Shown: in pieces, positions 52,201-63,313 of the stretch
Layout: each line of letters opens with the position of its first letter
How positions within the stretch are numbered: the first letter of the stretch is position 1
Assembly (NCBI GenBank): GCA_030144725.1
Contig: JASKMD010000002.1
Span: 3,799,086 to 3,863,085 of the forward strand
Direction of reading: 5' to 3'
From: Haematococcus lacustris
Taxonomy: Eukaryota > Chlorophyta > Chlorophyceae > Chlamydomonadales > Haematococcaceae
Length of the DNA stretch: 64,000 bases
Made by a program: the position numbers and the translations under genes
The notes under the pieces: model-generated
Told to the model about the DNA's origin: nothing
Databases searched by the model: none
The model's input: the letters and a program-made list of their open reading frames with translations, nothing else

Positions 52201-53848
52201 TGGGGCTGGGGCTGGGGCTGGGGCTGGGGCTGGGGCTGGGGCTGGGGCTGGGGCTGGGGCTGGGGCTGGGGCTGGGGCTGGGGCTGGGGCTGGGGCTGGG
52301 GCTGGGGCTGGGGCTGGGGCTGGGGCTGGGGCTGGGGCTGGGGCTGGGGCTGGGGCTGGGGCTGGGGCTGGGGCTGGGGCTGGGGCTGGGGCTGGGGCTG
52401 GGGCTGGGGCTGGGGCTGGGGCTGGGGCTGGGGCTGGGGCTGGGGCTGGGGCTGGGGCTGGGGCTGGGGCTGGGGCTGGGGCTGGGGCTGGGGCTGGGGC
52501 TGGGGCTGGGGCTGGGGCTGGGGCTGGGGCTAGGGCTGGGGCCGTGCCTTCTCCGATGGTTTTGGATCGCCCACGCCTTCCCCGTCCCTTGCCCAATACC
52601 CTCTTCACAACGCCCACCACCTTCCAGCCCAGCGCCTTGGGGGCCTTCGTGGCTCGGGCGCATGCGCCTTGCTCTGTCCCGCCCCGTTGCGCGCTTTCCC
52701 CACACGCCCTTCTTCCCACCCCTCTGCCCTCTGGCCCCCTCAGCCCCCCTTGGGCCGCCCCTCCCCCCCTTGTTATTCCTCCCGCTGTCCATCCCGTGCC
52801 TCTTGAGGGGTCTGTTGCCACTGGCTCCCTTGCCGGTATTCTCCCATCAGCCTCTCCGCGCTCCCCGGGGCACTTGGGGTTGCTGGGCAAGGCCCTCTTT
52901 AAGGGCGCGGTGCTGGCCTCCAAGGGCAAGCTCGCTGCCCGTAAGCTGAGAGATGCCACAGCTAGGGGCCTAGCCGCAGCCGGGCAGTGGGTGGGTGGGG
53001 AACCTTCCGCCAGCTCTCCCTCCCTTGACCCCATGGACGCCGAGGCAGCGGCCCCCACCGCCTCTTGCCGCACGGAGGTCACGGGGCCAGGCGCAGTTGC
53101 CCATCTCCCAGCCCAGGAGCTTGGTCCCTCCACCGGGCTGGGCACCCGGCTCGGCACGGTGCGGGTTGGGCCCGGTGAGCTGCAGGGTAGTCAGCCTCCC
53201 CGCTGGCTTGACACCGCCGCGAGGGCACCTCCGCGCCCCTCCCCGGATGACAGGAGGGCTAGGCGGGAGGAGCGGCAGCGGGTGGCTCAGTGTAGGTCGA
53301 GGCGAGGCAACACGCAGCCAGCTACCCAGCCAGCCAGAGGGGGGCCTAGCCGGCGCCGGTACGGCATTCCCTCTTCCGGTTCCAGCTCTGAGGAGTGGGA
53401 GGCACGGCCTGCAGGGCACCAGCAAGCTGGCAGGCAGCGTGCTGCGCAGCTTGGCCATGGGTCCCCACACGTGCGCCGCTACGGGTTGCTCAGCCCCTCT
53501 GCTAGCCTGGCCAGCTCGCTGGGGGCCTCCTGTGACAGCCCTGTAGTTGAGTCAGCAGGGCCCCGGGAGGGGAGGTTGAGGGTGCCTAAGCGGCAGCAGC
53601 CCGAGCAGGCAGCTCAGCCTAGGGAGGAGGTCGAGCAGCTCGGTCCTCTGCCCCTGCGGCCCCCGCTGGCCATCTATTCCCGTGAGCCTCGGATCCGCCT
53701 GCGCCGCCCGGGGGCCAAGTTGGCCTGCATTGAGGCCACTCCAGCCCCTATCCCCGGCCCACCCCCTTTGCCCGGTCCGCCTCCCCTTCCCAGCCCACCC
53801 ACCCTCCTCTACACACGCGTAGCCCGCGCGGGGGCAAGCCAGGACTAG
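49276..53848 (+). CDS. LINE-P ORF1 (gag-like, repeat-rich; one homopolymer frameshift)
   Basis: ATG at 49276 ([10 protein letters not shown]) is chosen because this frame reads as normal protein up to 49736 ([36 protein letters not shown]). At a C10 run (49737-49746) the sensible frame moves by one base to [20 protein letters not shown] and stays open to TAG 53846-53848. Segments in order: globular N terminus, proline-rich QPP/PPPP linker (50106-50575), four 47-residue repeats, poly-Gln, an Ala-Gly dipeptide tract of about 104 units, and a basic C-terminal region ([19 protein letters not shown]) with the module [12 protein letters not shown]1 proteins of L1-type elements bind RNA. No RRM or zinc knuckle is visible, so the role here is inferred from position. 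Confidence 0.75.
50571..51115 (+). repeat. Four tandem coding repeats of 141-144 bp in ORF1
   Basis: Each unit encodes about 47 residues beginning [20 protein letters not shown] and ending [10 protein letters not shown]. Copies start near 50571, 50713, 50855 and 50999 and differ by a few substitutions and glutamine codons. Confidence 0.9.
51828..51914 (+). repeat. CAG-rich (poly-Gln) tract
   Basis: Mostly CAG/CAA codons with a few arginine, histidine and leucine codons, directly upstream of the hexamer array. Confidence 0.9.
51915..52545 (+). repeat. (GGGGCT)n hexanucleotide array, about 104 copies
   Basis: A nearly perfect hexamer over about 620 bp with one substitution near 52531 (GGGGCTAGGGCT). 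The length is a multiple of three per unit, so ORF1 reads (Gly-Ala)n. All other frames are also stop-free, giving Gly-Leu and Gly-Trp on this strand and Ala-Pro, Ser-Pro and Pro-Gln on the other. Confidence 0.97.
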
Positions 53849-53850
53849 CC

Positions 53851-54178
53851 ATGCAGCGCCCAGGTGTGGCCGCCAGATTCTCGGCAGTCACCCTCAACGT
53901 GCAGGGCCTTGCCCAGCCGCACAAACTGCAGGCCCTGCTTGACTGGGCCGCTGACAGCCCGGCGCAAGTGGTGTTCCTCCAAGAGTGCCATAGGGCGGAG
54001 AGCGTGTGGCAGTGGGCAGAAGCCCACTCGGGGGCCAAGCCCGCCTGGCGGGGGCAGTGGTTTTACACCCCTGGCACCGGCAGCTCCCAAGGCTGTCTGG
54101 TGTTGGTCAAGCCCTCCACCATCCTCCAGGGGTGCACCCAGGTGCAGCTGCAGGCAGAGGGGGCCCAGGGGCGGGTGC
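53851..54178 (+). CDS. LINE-P ORF2 N terminus: AP-endonuclease domain (cut by gap)
   Basis: ATG at 53851 follows the ORF1 stop by two bases (TAGCCATG). The 109 codons before the gap read FSAVTLNVQGLAQPHKLQ and AQVVFLQECHRAESV, the first two blocks of exonuclease-endonuclease-phosphatase nucleases, with the metal-binding asparagine and glutamate. The rest of the nuclease and the whole RT lie in the gap. The stop-start spacing suggests termination-reinitiation for ORF2 expression. Confidence 0.85.
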
Positions 54179-54678
54179 NNNNNNNNNNNNNNNNNNNNNN
54201 NNNNNNNNNNNNNNNNNNNNNNNNNNNNNNNNNNNNNNNNNNNNNNNNNNNNNNNNNNNNNNNNNNNNNNNNNNNNNNNNNNNNNNNNNNNNNNNNNNNN
54301 NNNNNNNNNNNNNNNNNNNNNNNNNNNNNNNNNNNNNNNNNNNNNNNNNNNNNNNNNNNNNNNNNNNNNNNNNNNNNNNNNNNNNNNNNNNNNNNNNNNN
54401 NNNNNNNNNNNNNNNNNNNNNNNNNNNNNNNNNNNNNNNNNNNNNNNNNNNNNNNNNNNNNNNNNNNNNNNNNNNNNNNNNNNNNNNNNNNNNNNNNNNN
54501 NNNNNNNNNNNNNNNNNNNNNNNNNNNNNNNNNNNNNNNNNNNNNNNNNNNNNNNNNNNNNNNNNNNNNNNNNNNNNNNNNNNNNNNNNNNNNNNNNNNN
54601 NNNNNNNNNNNNNNNNNNNNNNNNNNNNNNNNNNNNNNNNNNNNNNNNNNNNNNNNNNNNNNNNNNNNNNNNNNNNNN
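54179..54678. other. Assembly gap (500 N)
   Basis: Exactly 500 unknown bases, a conventional placeholder size. The left edge is in the endonuclease of unit 5 and the right edge in a LINE 3' UTR, so at least the remaining ORF2 is missing. Confidence 1.
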
Positions 54679-54744
54679 CTTGTTTGATGTAGTCTTCTCT
54701 TTTCTTCTTTCCTTTAGTCTCACTCTCTCTCTTGTAATGCTCCT

Positions 54745-57414
54745 TGAAGTTGAAAATGAGGTGCTCACTGCCACCAGCGAGGCCGCCGTCGGTGGGGCGG
54801 CGGCGGCCATGATGGCAGCCTCCCTCCCTTGGCGGCCCCAAGGCCATAACCTCCTGGGGCGGGTGCAGGTGGCGCAGCAGTGCGCGGCCTCCAAGTCCAT
54901 CTACCAAATGGCTTTCGTGCAACCCTCCGCTCCTCTGGCGCAAGCCATGGCCTTGGCTGTCAACCGCTTTGTGGCAGCCTCAGACCTGCCGCAGGAGCGC
55001 AGCCCCAACAGCAGCCGCCTCTACCCTAGCAAGGCCATCTGCGTGATGCCCCGGGGGGAGGGAGGGGTGGGGCTTCCCGACCTGGGGGTCACCAGCACGG
55101 CCATGCTGGCAAAGTTGCTGGCCCAGCTCTGGTCACCCCGGGTTCGTCCCTGGCAGCCTCTGACCAGACTGGCAGACCCCTCCCACGGCCTCAGCACCTG
55201 GGTCATCACCGACCCCACCGCCCCCCCCTCGCGAGGCATCAGCCCGCGGCTGCAAGCTCACGTAGCGGCCCTGGCTGAGCTCAAGCTGTTCCGTGCGGTG
55301 CCCCCCGCTAGCCAGTCCTTCTCCTCGGTGCTGCAGAGCCGCTGTGGTACAACGCGCAAGTCCGCATGAACCCAGCACCTAGGGAGGCAGCAGCTGAGCA
55401 GGGCTGGACCCACGTCCGCCACGTAAGGGAGGCCCTCCACAGCCCCCAGCTGGAGGAGGAGGCCCGTTGGGCTGCTGACCTGGTCAGGGCTTGCCTCCCC
55501 GAGCCCTGGCAGGGCATGGTGGACCGCCTGCAGCCTCCACAGCCGGAGTGGGAGTGCCTGAGGGTTGCTCCTGGGGTGGAGTTTGGGATGCGGCGCACCC
55601 CCATGCTCCAGCCCTCCCACTGGGTGGGCCCCAACGGCCGCCTCTACCCACTGGACCCCACAGGGCAGGGGCCCCTAGGGGATTTCTGGGCGGAGGAGGG
55701 GGCGGCCTGGGAGCCAGCAGCGGTGGCCCGGCTCAACAAGCCCAGCTACAGGCTGACCCCGGAGGAGCGAGCCACCCACCTCCGCCCTCTACCTGCCCAG
55801 CGTCACGTGGCGCAGGAGCAGGCTCAGGGGCAGGAGCAAGGAGGAGCCAGGGCGGTTGGCAGGGAGGGGGGTGGGCAAGGGGGCGGGGCGGGGGCAGGGG
55901 GCGAGGGTGTAGGGGAGCAGGGGGCGGGGCGGGAGGGCAGGCTGCAACCCAGCTGACGAGGGGCCTGGCACCTGGCCTAAGGAGGAGTGGCTCTTGGGCC
56001 CCTGGGCTCACCTGCAGCTGGACCCTCAGGTGTGGGGCATGGGCACCACCACCCTCCTGGACCTCTCTGTCAAGTATGCCAGGGTGCGCCTCCACCAGCT
56101 CCATCGCGTCAGTGCCGACCCCCTCTACCCACCCAGTGAGGGCCTGTGGCCTGCGCTGTGGGGTGTGCGCCCCCCCCCGGGCAGCGGGCGAACCGGAGGT
56201 GGCAGCGGTGGCTGATGGAGCCCTGGGGGAGCTGGAGCGCAAGTGGGAGGCAAGCGTTCAGCAGGTGGCAGACCAGGGGGCAGCGGGGGAGCGGGAGCAG
56301 CAAGGCAGGGATGTGGAGGAGCGGCTCCCCGAGGAGGTGCAGGGCAGCCAACCGCCTCGCTGGCTTGACACACCGCCAGGGCGCAGCAGCGTCCCTCGCC
56401 GCAGATGAGGGCGGCCCAGCAGGCTGAGCGGCAGCTGGAGGCCCAACAGCGGCGTGGGGCAGGCGGCCAGTTGCTCCGCTCGCCCTTCGGGCCGACACCG
56501 TGGACCAGCTGGCTGTAAGTGTTCAGGCCGGCCACCGTGTGTTGAGGTGTGGAAGGAACTGCTAGACCCCACCCTTCGCCGGGAGCATGTCATCGTGGCC
56601 CGGCGGGTGCGTCACGCCAGCATCATGGTGGGGGCCTTGTGGGGCCACATCCTCAAGGGTACGGCTGCCCCGGGCTCGTCCGTCTGCCGCTTCTGCCAGC
56701 CGGAGCACCTGGAGACTCTAACTCACGCCTTCCTGACCTGCCCCGCCGTGGTCCCAGCCTGGGAGTGGGTGCTGGACGTGTACGGCCGCCTCACAGGCAC
56801 CCGCCCCCCCTCGGGCGACGCCATGCTGCTCCTCAGTGGGCGCCCCACCCGCGGCGAGGCCCCCCGCTTCCAGCACCCTGACTGCCTGCTGTGGCTGCGG
56901 CTGCGCGTGGCCTGTTTGGGCGCAATGTGGCGCCTCCGCAGCTCAGGAGCCGCCAAAGCCCTGCAGCCACAGCAGGTGGCGAGGCGGTCGTGGAGGAGGT
57001 CATCTCCACCCTCACCACGGCCGTCAAGCGTGACTGGCATCGGGTGGGGAGGAACATCCGCGTGGGCCTCTGCGGCGCTGTGCCCTCCACCTGGTTCAAG
57101 GGAAAGGACCCGGAGCTGGACGCTGCTCACTTCGACCAGCTGTGGCCCGAGGCGTCGGGGGGCTAGTTTGCCAAGCAGCCTAGGAGGGAGCGGAGGGGAG
57201 GGCAGGAGGGGGCAGAGGGGAGGGTTGGGGCAGGAGGAGTGGAGGAGGAGAGGGCAGCAGGGAGGCCTAGGCAGGGGGAGGGCAGGGCGCAGGTGTGTGG
57301 GCCGCTGTGTTTTTGGATGGGGTGCTTGGGGATCGTGTATGGGGGAACCTTGTTTGATGTAGTCTTCTCTTTTCTTCTTTCCTTTAGTCTCACTCTCTCT
57401 CTTGTAATGCTCCT
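54745..57414 (+). mobile_element. LINE-P unit 6, 2,670-bp tandem unit
   Basis: Starts GAAGTTGAAAATGAGG after a type A 3' end, carries ORF2 from the post-RT region to TAG 57164-57166, and ends with a type A 3' UTR. ORF2 fragments: GRVQVAQQCAASKSIYQMAF, EPLWYNAQVRM, LDPQVWG, a truncated RWLDTPPG variant caused by a local deletion at about 56368, and the zf-RVT knuckle with E in place of G (CRFCQPEHLETLTHAF). Confidence 0.88.
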
Positions 57415-60084
57415 TGAAGTTGAAAATGAGGTGCTCACTGCCACCAGCGAGGCCGCCGTCGGTGGGGCGGCGGCGGCCATGATGGCAGCCTCCCTCCCTT
57501 GGCGGCCCCAAGGCCATAACCTCCTGGGGCGGGTGCAGGTGGCGCAGCAGTGCGCGGCCTCCAAGTCCATCTACCAAATGGCTTTCGTGCAACCCTCCGC
57601 TCCTCTGGCGCAAGCCATGGCCTTGGCTGTCAACCGCTTTGTGGCAGCCTCAGACCTGCCGCAGGAGCGCAGCCCCAACAGCAGCCGCCTCTACCCTAGC
57701 AAGGCCATCTGCGTGATGCCCCGGGGGGAGGGAGGGGTGGGGCTTCCCGACCTGGGGGTCACCAGCACGGCCATGCTGGCAAAGTTGCTGGCCCAGCTCT
57801 GGTCACCCCGGGTTCGTCCCTGGCAGCCTCTGACCAGACTGGCAGACCCCTCCCACGGCCTCAGCACCTGGGTCATCACCGACCCCACCGCCCCCCCCTC
57901 GCGAGGCATCAGCCCGCGGCTGCAAGCTCACGTAGCGGCCCTGGCTGAGCTCAAGCTGTTCCGTGCGGTGCCCCCCGCTAGCCAGTCCTTCTCCTCGGTG
58001 CTGCAGAGCCGCTGTGGTACAACGCGCAAGTCCGCATGAACCCAGCACCTAGGGAGGCAGCAGCTGAGCAGGGCTGGACCCACGTCCGCCACGTAAGGGA
58101 GGCCCTCCACAGCCCCCAGCTGGAGGAGGAGGCCCGTTGGGCTGCTGACCTGGTCAGGGCTTGCCTCCCCGAGCCCTGGCAGGGCATGGTGGACCGCCTG
58201 CAGCCTCCACAGCCGGAGTGGGAGTGCCTGAGGGTTGCTCCTGGGGTGGAGTTTGGGATGCGGCGCACCCCCATGCTCCAGCCCTCCCACTGGGTGGGCC
58301 CCAACGGCCGCCTCTACCCACTGGACCCCACAGGGCAGGGGCCCCTAGGGGATTTCTGGGCGGAGGAGGGGGCGGCCTGGGAGCCAGCAGCGGTGGCCCG
58401 GCTCAACAAGCCCAGCTACAGGCTGACCCCGGAGGAGCGAGCCACCCACCTCCGCCCTCTACCTGCCCAGCGTCACGTGGCGCAGGAGCAGGCTCAGGGG
58501 CAGGAGCAAGGAGGAGCCAGGGCGGTTGGCAGGGAGGGGGGTGGGCAAGGGGGCGGGGCGGGGGCAGGGGGCGAGGGTGTAGGGGAGCAGGGGGCGGGGC
58601 GGGAGGGCAGGCTGCAACCCAGCTGACGAGGGGCCTGGCACCTGGCCTAAGGAGGAGTGGCTCTTGGGCCCCTGGGCTCACCTGCAGCTGGACCCTCAGG
58701 TGTGGGGCATGGGCACCACCACCCTCCTGGACCTCTCTGTCAAGTATGCCAGGGTGCGCCTCCACCAGCTCCATCGCGTCAGTGCCGACCCCCTCTACCC
58801 ACCCAGTGAGGGCCTGTGGCCTGCGCTGTGGGGTGTGCGCCCCCCCCCGGGCAGCGGGCGAACCGGAGGTGGCAGCGGTGGCTGATGGAGCCCTGGGGGA
58901 GCTGGAGCGCAAGTGGGAGGCAAGCGTTCAGCAGGTGGCAGACCAGGGGGCAGCGGGGGAGCGGGAGCAGCAAGGCAGGGATGTGGAGGAGCGGCTCCCC
59001 GAGGAGGTGCAGGGCAGCCAACCGCCTCGCTGGCTTGACACACCGCCAGGGCGCAGCAGCGTCCCTCGCCGCAGATGAGGGCGGCCCAGCAGGCTGAGCG
59101 GCAGCTGGAGGCCCAACAGCGGCGTGGGGCAGGCGGCCAGTTGCTCCGCTCGCCCTTCGGGCCGACACCGTGGACCAGCTGGCTGTAAGTGTTCAGGCCG
59201 GCCACCGTGTGTTGAGGTGTGGAAGGAACTGCTAGACCCCACCCTTCGCCGGGAGCATGTCATCGTGGCCCGGCGGGTGCGTCACGCCAGCATCATGGTG
59301 GGGGCCTTGTGGGGCCACATCCTCAAGGGTACGGCTGCCCCGGGCTCGTCCGTCTGCCGCTTCTGCCAGCCGGAGCACCTGGAGACTCTAACTCACGCCT
59401 TCCTGACCTGCCCCGCCGTGGTCCCAGCCTGGGAGTGGGTGCTGGACGTGTACGGCCGCCTCACAGGCACCCGCCCCCCCTCGGGCGACGCCATGCTGCT
59501 CCTCAGTGGGCGCCCCACCCGCGGCGAGGCCCCCCGCTTCCAGCACCCTGACTGCCTGCTGTGGCTGCGGCTGCGCGTGGCCTGTTTGGGCGCAATGTGG
59601 CGCCTCCGCAGCTCAGGAGCCGCCAAAGCCCTGCAGCCACAGCAGGTGGCGAGGCGGTCGTGGAGGAGGTCATCTCCACCCTCACCACGGCCGTCAAGCG
59701 TGACTGGCATCGGGTGGGGAGGAACATCCGCGTGGGCCTCTGCGGCGCTGTGCCCTCCACCTGGTTCAAGGGAAAGGACCCGGAGCTGGACGCTGCTCAC
59801 TTCGACCAGCTGTGGCCCGAGGCGTCGGGGGGCTAGTTTGCCAAGCAGCCTAGGAGGGAGCGGAGGGGAGGGCAGGAGGGGGCAGAGGGGAGGGTTGGGG
59901 CAGGAGGAGTGGAGGAGGAGAGGGCAGCAGGGAGGCCTAGGCAGGGGGAGGGCAGGGCGCAGGTGTGTGGGCCGCTGTGTTTTTGGATGGGGTGCTTGGG
60001 GATCGTGTATGGGGGAACCTTGTTTGATGTAGTCTTCTCTTTTCTTCTTTCCTTTAGTCTCACTCTCTCTCTTGTAATGCTCCT
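57415..60084 (+). mobile_element. LINE-P unit 7, exact tandem copy of unit 6
   Basis: Every translated segment of unit 6 recurs at a constant offset of +2,670 with no difference that I could find, including the private QPEHLET substitution and the deletion at about 59038. The array ends at TGTAATGCTCCTT (60084). Confidence 0.9.
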
Positions 60085-60473
60085 TGTAGTTGGGTGTTAC
60101 TAGCGTGTAGTGGCGTTTTCACGCGTTTAACAACGTTAGCAGCCCTATCCTTAAAACGTTTAGTACGCGCCCCCTCCGCTACTAACAGCCACAAACCAAA
60201 CTTGTGGTTGTTAGTAGCGGAGGGGACTTGTTTGTGGCTGTTAGTAGCGGAGGGGACTTGTAAACAGGGCAACCACCGTCGCGATCACAGTCTTCGTCAT
60301 CGTAGTCAGATGCAGGCGAGATATGCTCGGACATCGAACAAAGACAGCAGGGAATAGATGCACGGCGGTCAGCATTACACATGTCACACCAGATGTGCAA
60401 AATTCCGCATCGCCACGACGCGCTCTACACCTCCTGATAGCAGGACGTTAACGAGCACGCTCGGAGCAGCAGA
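60085..60473 (+). other. Sequence between the LINE array and the spliced gene, with a hairpin repeat
   Basis: The first unique DNA after the array. CCCCTCCGCTACTAACAGCC at about 60171 is repeated in inverted orientation at about 60197-60221 and again as a direct copy of that arm at about 60232-60256, so one strand can pair with either copy. The region would contain the promoter of the gene at 60474. I recognise no TATA box. Confidence 0.5.
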
Positions 60474-63313
60474 ATGAGCGTTGAATCGCAAAACTCGACT
60501 TGTAAGGATCGCTCAACGCAGGCTATGGAAGTAGACGGTAAGCCCAAGAGAAGGCTTGCCGCAATCCTAACCTGCGTTTGGCTGCTGTGCGCGTGTTGGG
60601 GATGGGGTGCGGCAAGCTTGGGTGGCACAAGTGGCCACCCAGCCCCGCACTTGTCAGACCAACACGGCGCCGTTGAGGGTTCGCCCCACGGTAGCTACGC
60701 AAGCAGTCTTGGCCCCTGGCCAACTTTCCTCCTAAATATGCCCCCATTTCTCTACCATATGGAAAGCCACGTTGATGGACACGTTACGAATGGCGCCCTC
60801 TGCCCCCCGATCGCAGTCAAGTACAAACTGACATCGACCTCGGACAATACGCACTCCCTGCTGGATGCCACGCGCACCCGTAAGGCAATCTTTACAAGCA
60901 GCAACCCGGTCTACGCCAAGCTTCTCACCAAGGCCAGGGAGGCCTACAAGAGCCCAGCAGCGCCGACTATCCCTGGCTGCCGCGCTCGGGATACACGGTA
61001 CAACAGCTACACCACCCAGGAGTTTGAGGATGCGATAGCTGCAGTGGAGCGCGCCAAGGTCAACACCGCTGTCCTGGCCCCGTACACTTTCCTTTACGAC
61101 ACCAAGACGGTGGTGCTGAAGGACCTCACTGCGGCCTTCAAAGAAGGTAACACCTGTACGATCCCAAGCTGCAGAAACCATACCAAAATCTTACCTGCAA
61201 CAGGAAAGCACAAACCTTGGCACATATACTTGCACAACACGTGCTGGCCTGACACAAATCTTGACAAGGCTGGACGCATCCAATGTTTACCACACATGCT
61301 CTGGATACCTGATATCAATGCCACCCCGCCACATGAACACACTATGGGTGCCAATCACACCATGCTCCTGGTTGCAGACATCCTGAGAAAGGTCGATGCG
61401 GTCTTGAGCAGCATGGGCTGCGAGGAATACAAGCTCGACGAGGTGCCCTACAAACTGGGAGGAATGGACACCATGGAGCTGGCAGTGGAAGCCACCCATG
61501 AGGACGAGGAGGTCCGCAGAGCTGCCATGCTGGGGCTGGTTGGGGCTGCCGTATCCACAGGCGGGCTGCTCTCTATGCTGCCATGCACCCAGCCCCTCTC
61601 CTCCACCAGCAGCACTACCACCCAGGCCCGACCCCTGCTCTTCTTCCCCAAAACACCCTCCCCAACCATGGCCTTTACATTGAAGATGAGCAGCAATGCC
61701 TACTGCAGCGACCCGGCAGCCAACGCAGTCCTGACCAACAGGGCCGAGGGGCCTGCAGCCACCTCCCTGCTCAAATCCTTAGGGTATCTGCGAATGAAGA
61801 TGGCTCAGGACGCGCAGCTCCTTAGCCACCCTCTCTACCTCCTGGCCTGCTCTGTTCATGCTGCTGCGGATGTGCCTAACAGGAATATGACCAGGGTGGA
61901 GTTCACTGACCATGACACCTGTACAGCCATTCAGAGCGCGGGTGAGCTGACGGTCAGCGGCAGCAAAGTCAGGTTCACCCTGACCCAGCCTCAGTTCAGC
62001 AGGGTCAGCGGGCTGAATACCAAGCATGCGCTTATTCTCAGCACTGCGTCAGGCATTGGCATGGCTGGCCTGGCCTCTACCATCAAGGGACTGGCCGAGG
62101 CCTACCTGGCCATCTTTGGGGTGGACCTGTCCCTCAATGCCACCTCCCAGGCAGGCACCAATGCCACTCCGCCCCTCAAGGGCACAGCTGTAACAGCTAG
62201 CAATGTCGCCAACTACACAGCCACCCCTAACCACGTGTCACTGGCCAGCAGCAGCTCCTCAGCCATCATCTCTGCAGTGGGGCTGGGCAGCAGAGCCAAA
62301 ACCAACCTCTATCCAGGGGGTGGACCGCAGCGCGCAGCCACAGTATACACTGTGGCTGCCATGAGCAGCAAGGGCACCCCGATCCAGGACTGCTCCAAGA
62401 AGGCCATCATCATCATGGGGCATGACGAGAGCTACACTGGCAGCGCAGCGGCTGTAGGCACGGACAGCATGCAGCCCCTGTCGCGCAAGGCAGAAATGCA
62501 TAAGGCAGCGTGCTTCGCCATGGCTGAGGCGTACCACCTAACCCATGCGGATCAGCGCAGGGCCAAGGACTTCCTGGACAGCAGCCAGCACCTGCTGGTA
62601 GAGGACAAGGTCCAAGGCCATGAGGCCAACCGCAGGATGATGGCCATTACCTCCAGCCTGGACAAGCTGGTGGAGCAATGCCTGCCCCTAGTCAAGGCTA
62701 TGCTGGAAGCCGCAGCCACCACCACCGACAGCGCCAGAGCAGCTGCCACCCGCAAGGTGCTGGATATCTACACAGTGATGGTGGACATCTGTGGCAACCC
62801 TACCCCAGGCCTAGTGCGCGACCCGCCGCAGCGCCCAGTGACCATGGCCACCACGTCCAGGCCACCCATGGGGGCTCCCAGGAACAGCACCTTCCTGCCA
62901 GGCCGCGCCCAGTCTGCAGCCGCGTCCCTGCCACCACGGGCTGCAGGGACCGGAGGTCGCCGCACCAGCGATGAACGACAGGTCAGAGGAGTGGAGAACC
63001 TAGGACACCCCCAACACCCTAGATCTATTACCATATGCAACCACATGACCTGCGCCACAGCTGAGCCACACGCATGCCATGAACTCACCATTCATAGCAA
63101 TGACACCACCTGTCAACCACTATCCACCCTTCCTCACGCATGCAACACCCACAACTCCCGCCCCACGATATACCCATCACCACATGCCGTTACCCTCCAT
63201 GCGTGCAGTCCCCGCCGAAGCAGCCCCTCAAGCGACACAACTCCACCAGCTCGTTTCAACACCTGTATGATGAGATGGACGGTGCGGAGTCGATGGACCT
63301 GCCATCAGCTTGA
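60474..63313 (+). CDS. Spliced gene of unknown function (predicted 700 residues)
   Basis: Proposed exons 60474-60537, 60817-61146, 61378-62981 and 63209-63313. Each intron begins GT and ends AG (GTAAGC...TCGCAG, GTAACA...TTGCAG, GTCAGA...GTGCAG), and the joined frame ends TGA. The unspliced frame from ATG 60474 is also open to the window end, so the first two introns (279 and 231 bp, multiples of three) could be retained. The predicted protein starts MSVESQNSTCKDRS, contains FEDAIAAVERAKVNTAVLAP, MELAVEATHEDEEVRRAAML, HALILSTASGIGMAGLAST and KKAIIIMGHDESY, and ends SFQHLYDEMDGAESMDLPSA. I recognise no domain. Its position next to retroelements leaves open whether it is a host gene or a transposon gene. 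Confidence 0.5.

Larger units (their letters stand above)
48391..54744 (+). mobile_element. LINE-P unit 5: 5' UTR, ORF1, start of ORF2, then assembly gap
   Basis: The only unit with a 5' end. It has a 5' UTR of about 885 bp, ORF1, ORF2 with the endonuclease start, then 500 N and the last 66 bp of a type A 3' UTR. Whether 54679-54744 belongs to this copy or to another unit hidden in the gap cannot be decided. Confidence 0.8.

Noticed and set aside
51751..53157. Long minus-strand Ala-Pro and Ser-Pro frames as genes
   Set aside because: They are the complementary readings of the GGGGCT hexamer, which has no stop in any frame.
4789..60084. Each LINE-P unit as an independent insertion
   Set aside because: Several junctions have the same 5' truncation point and shared frameshifts, which independent insertions would not produce.
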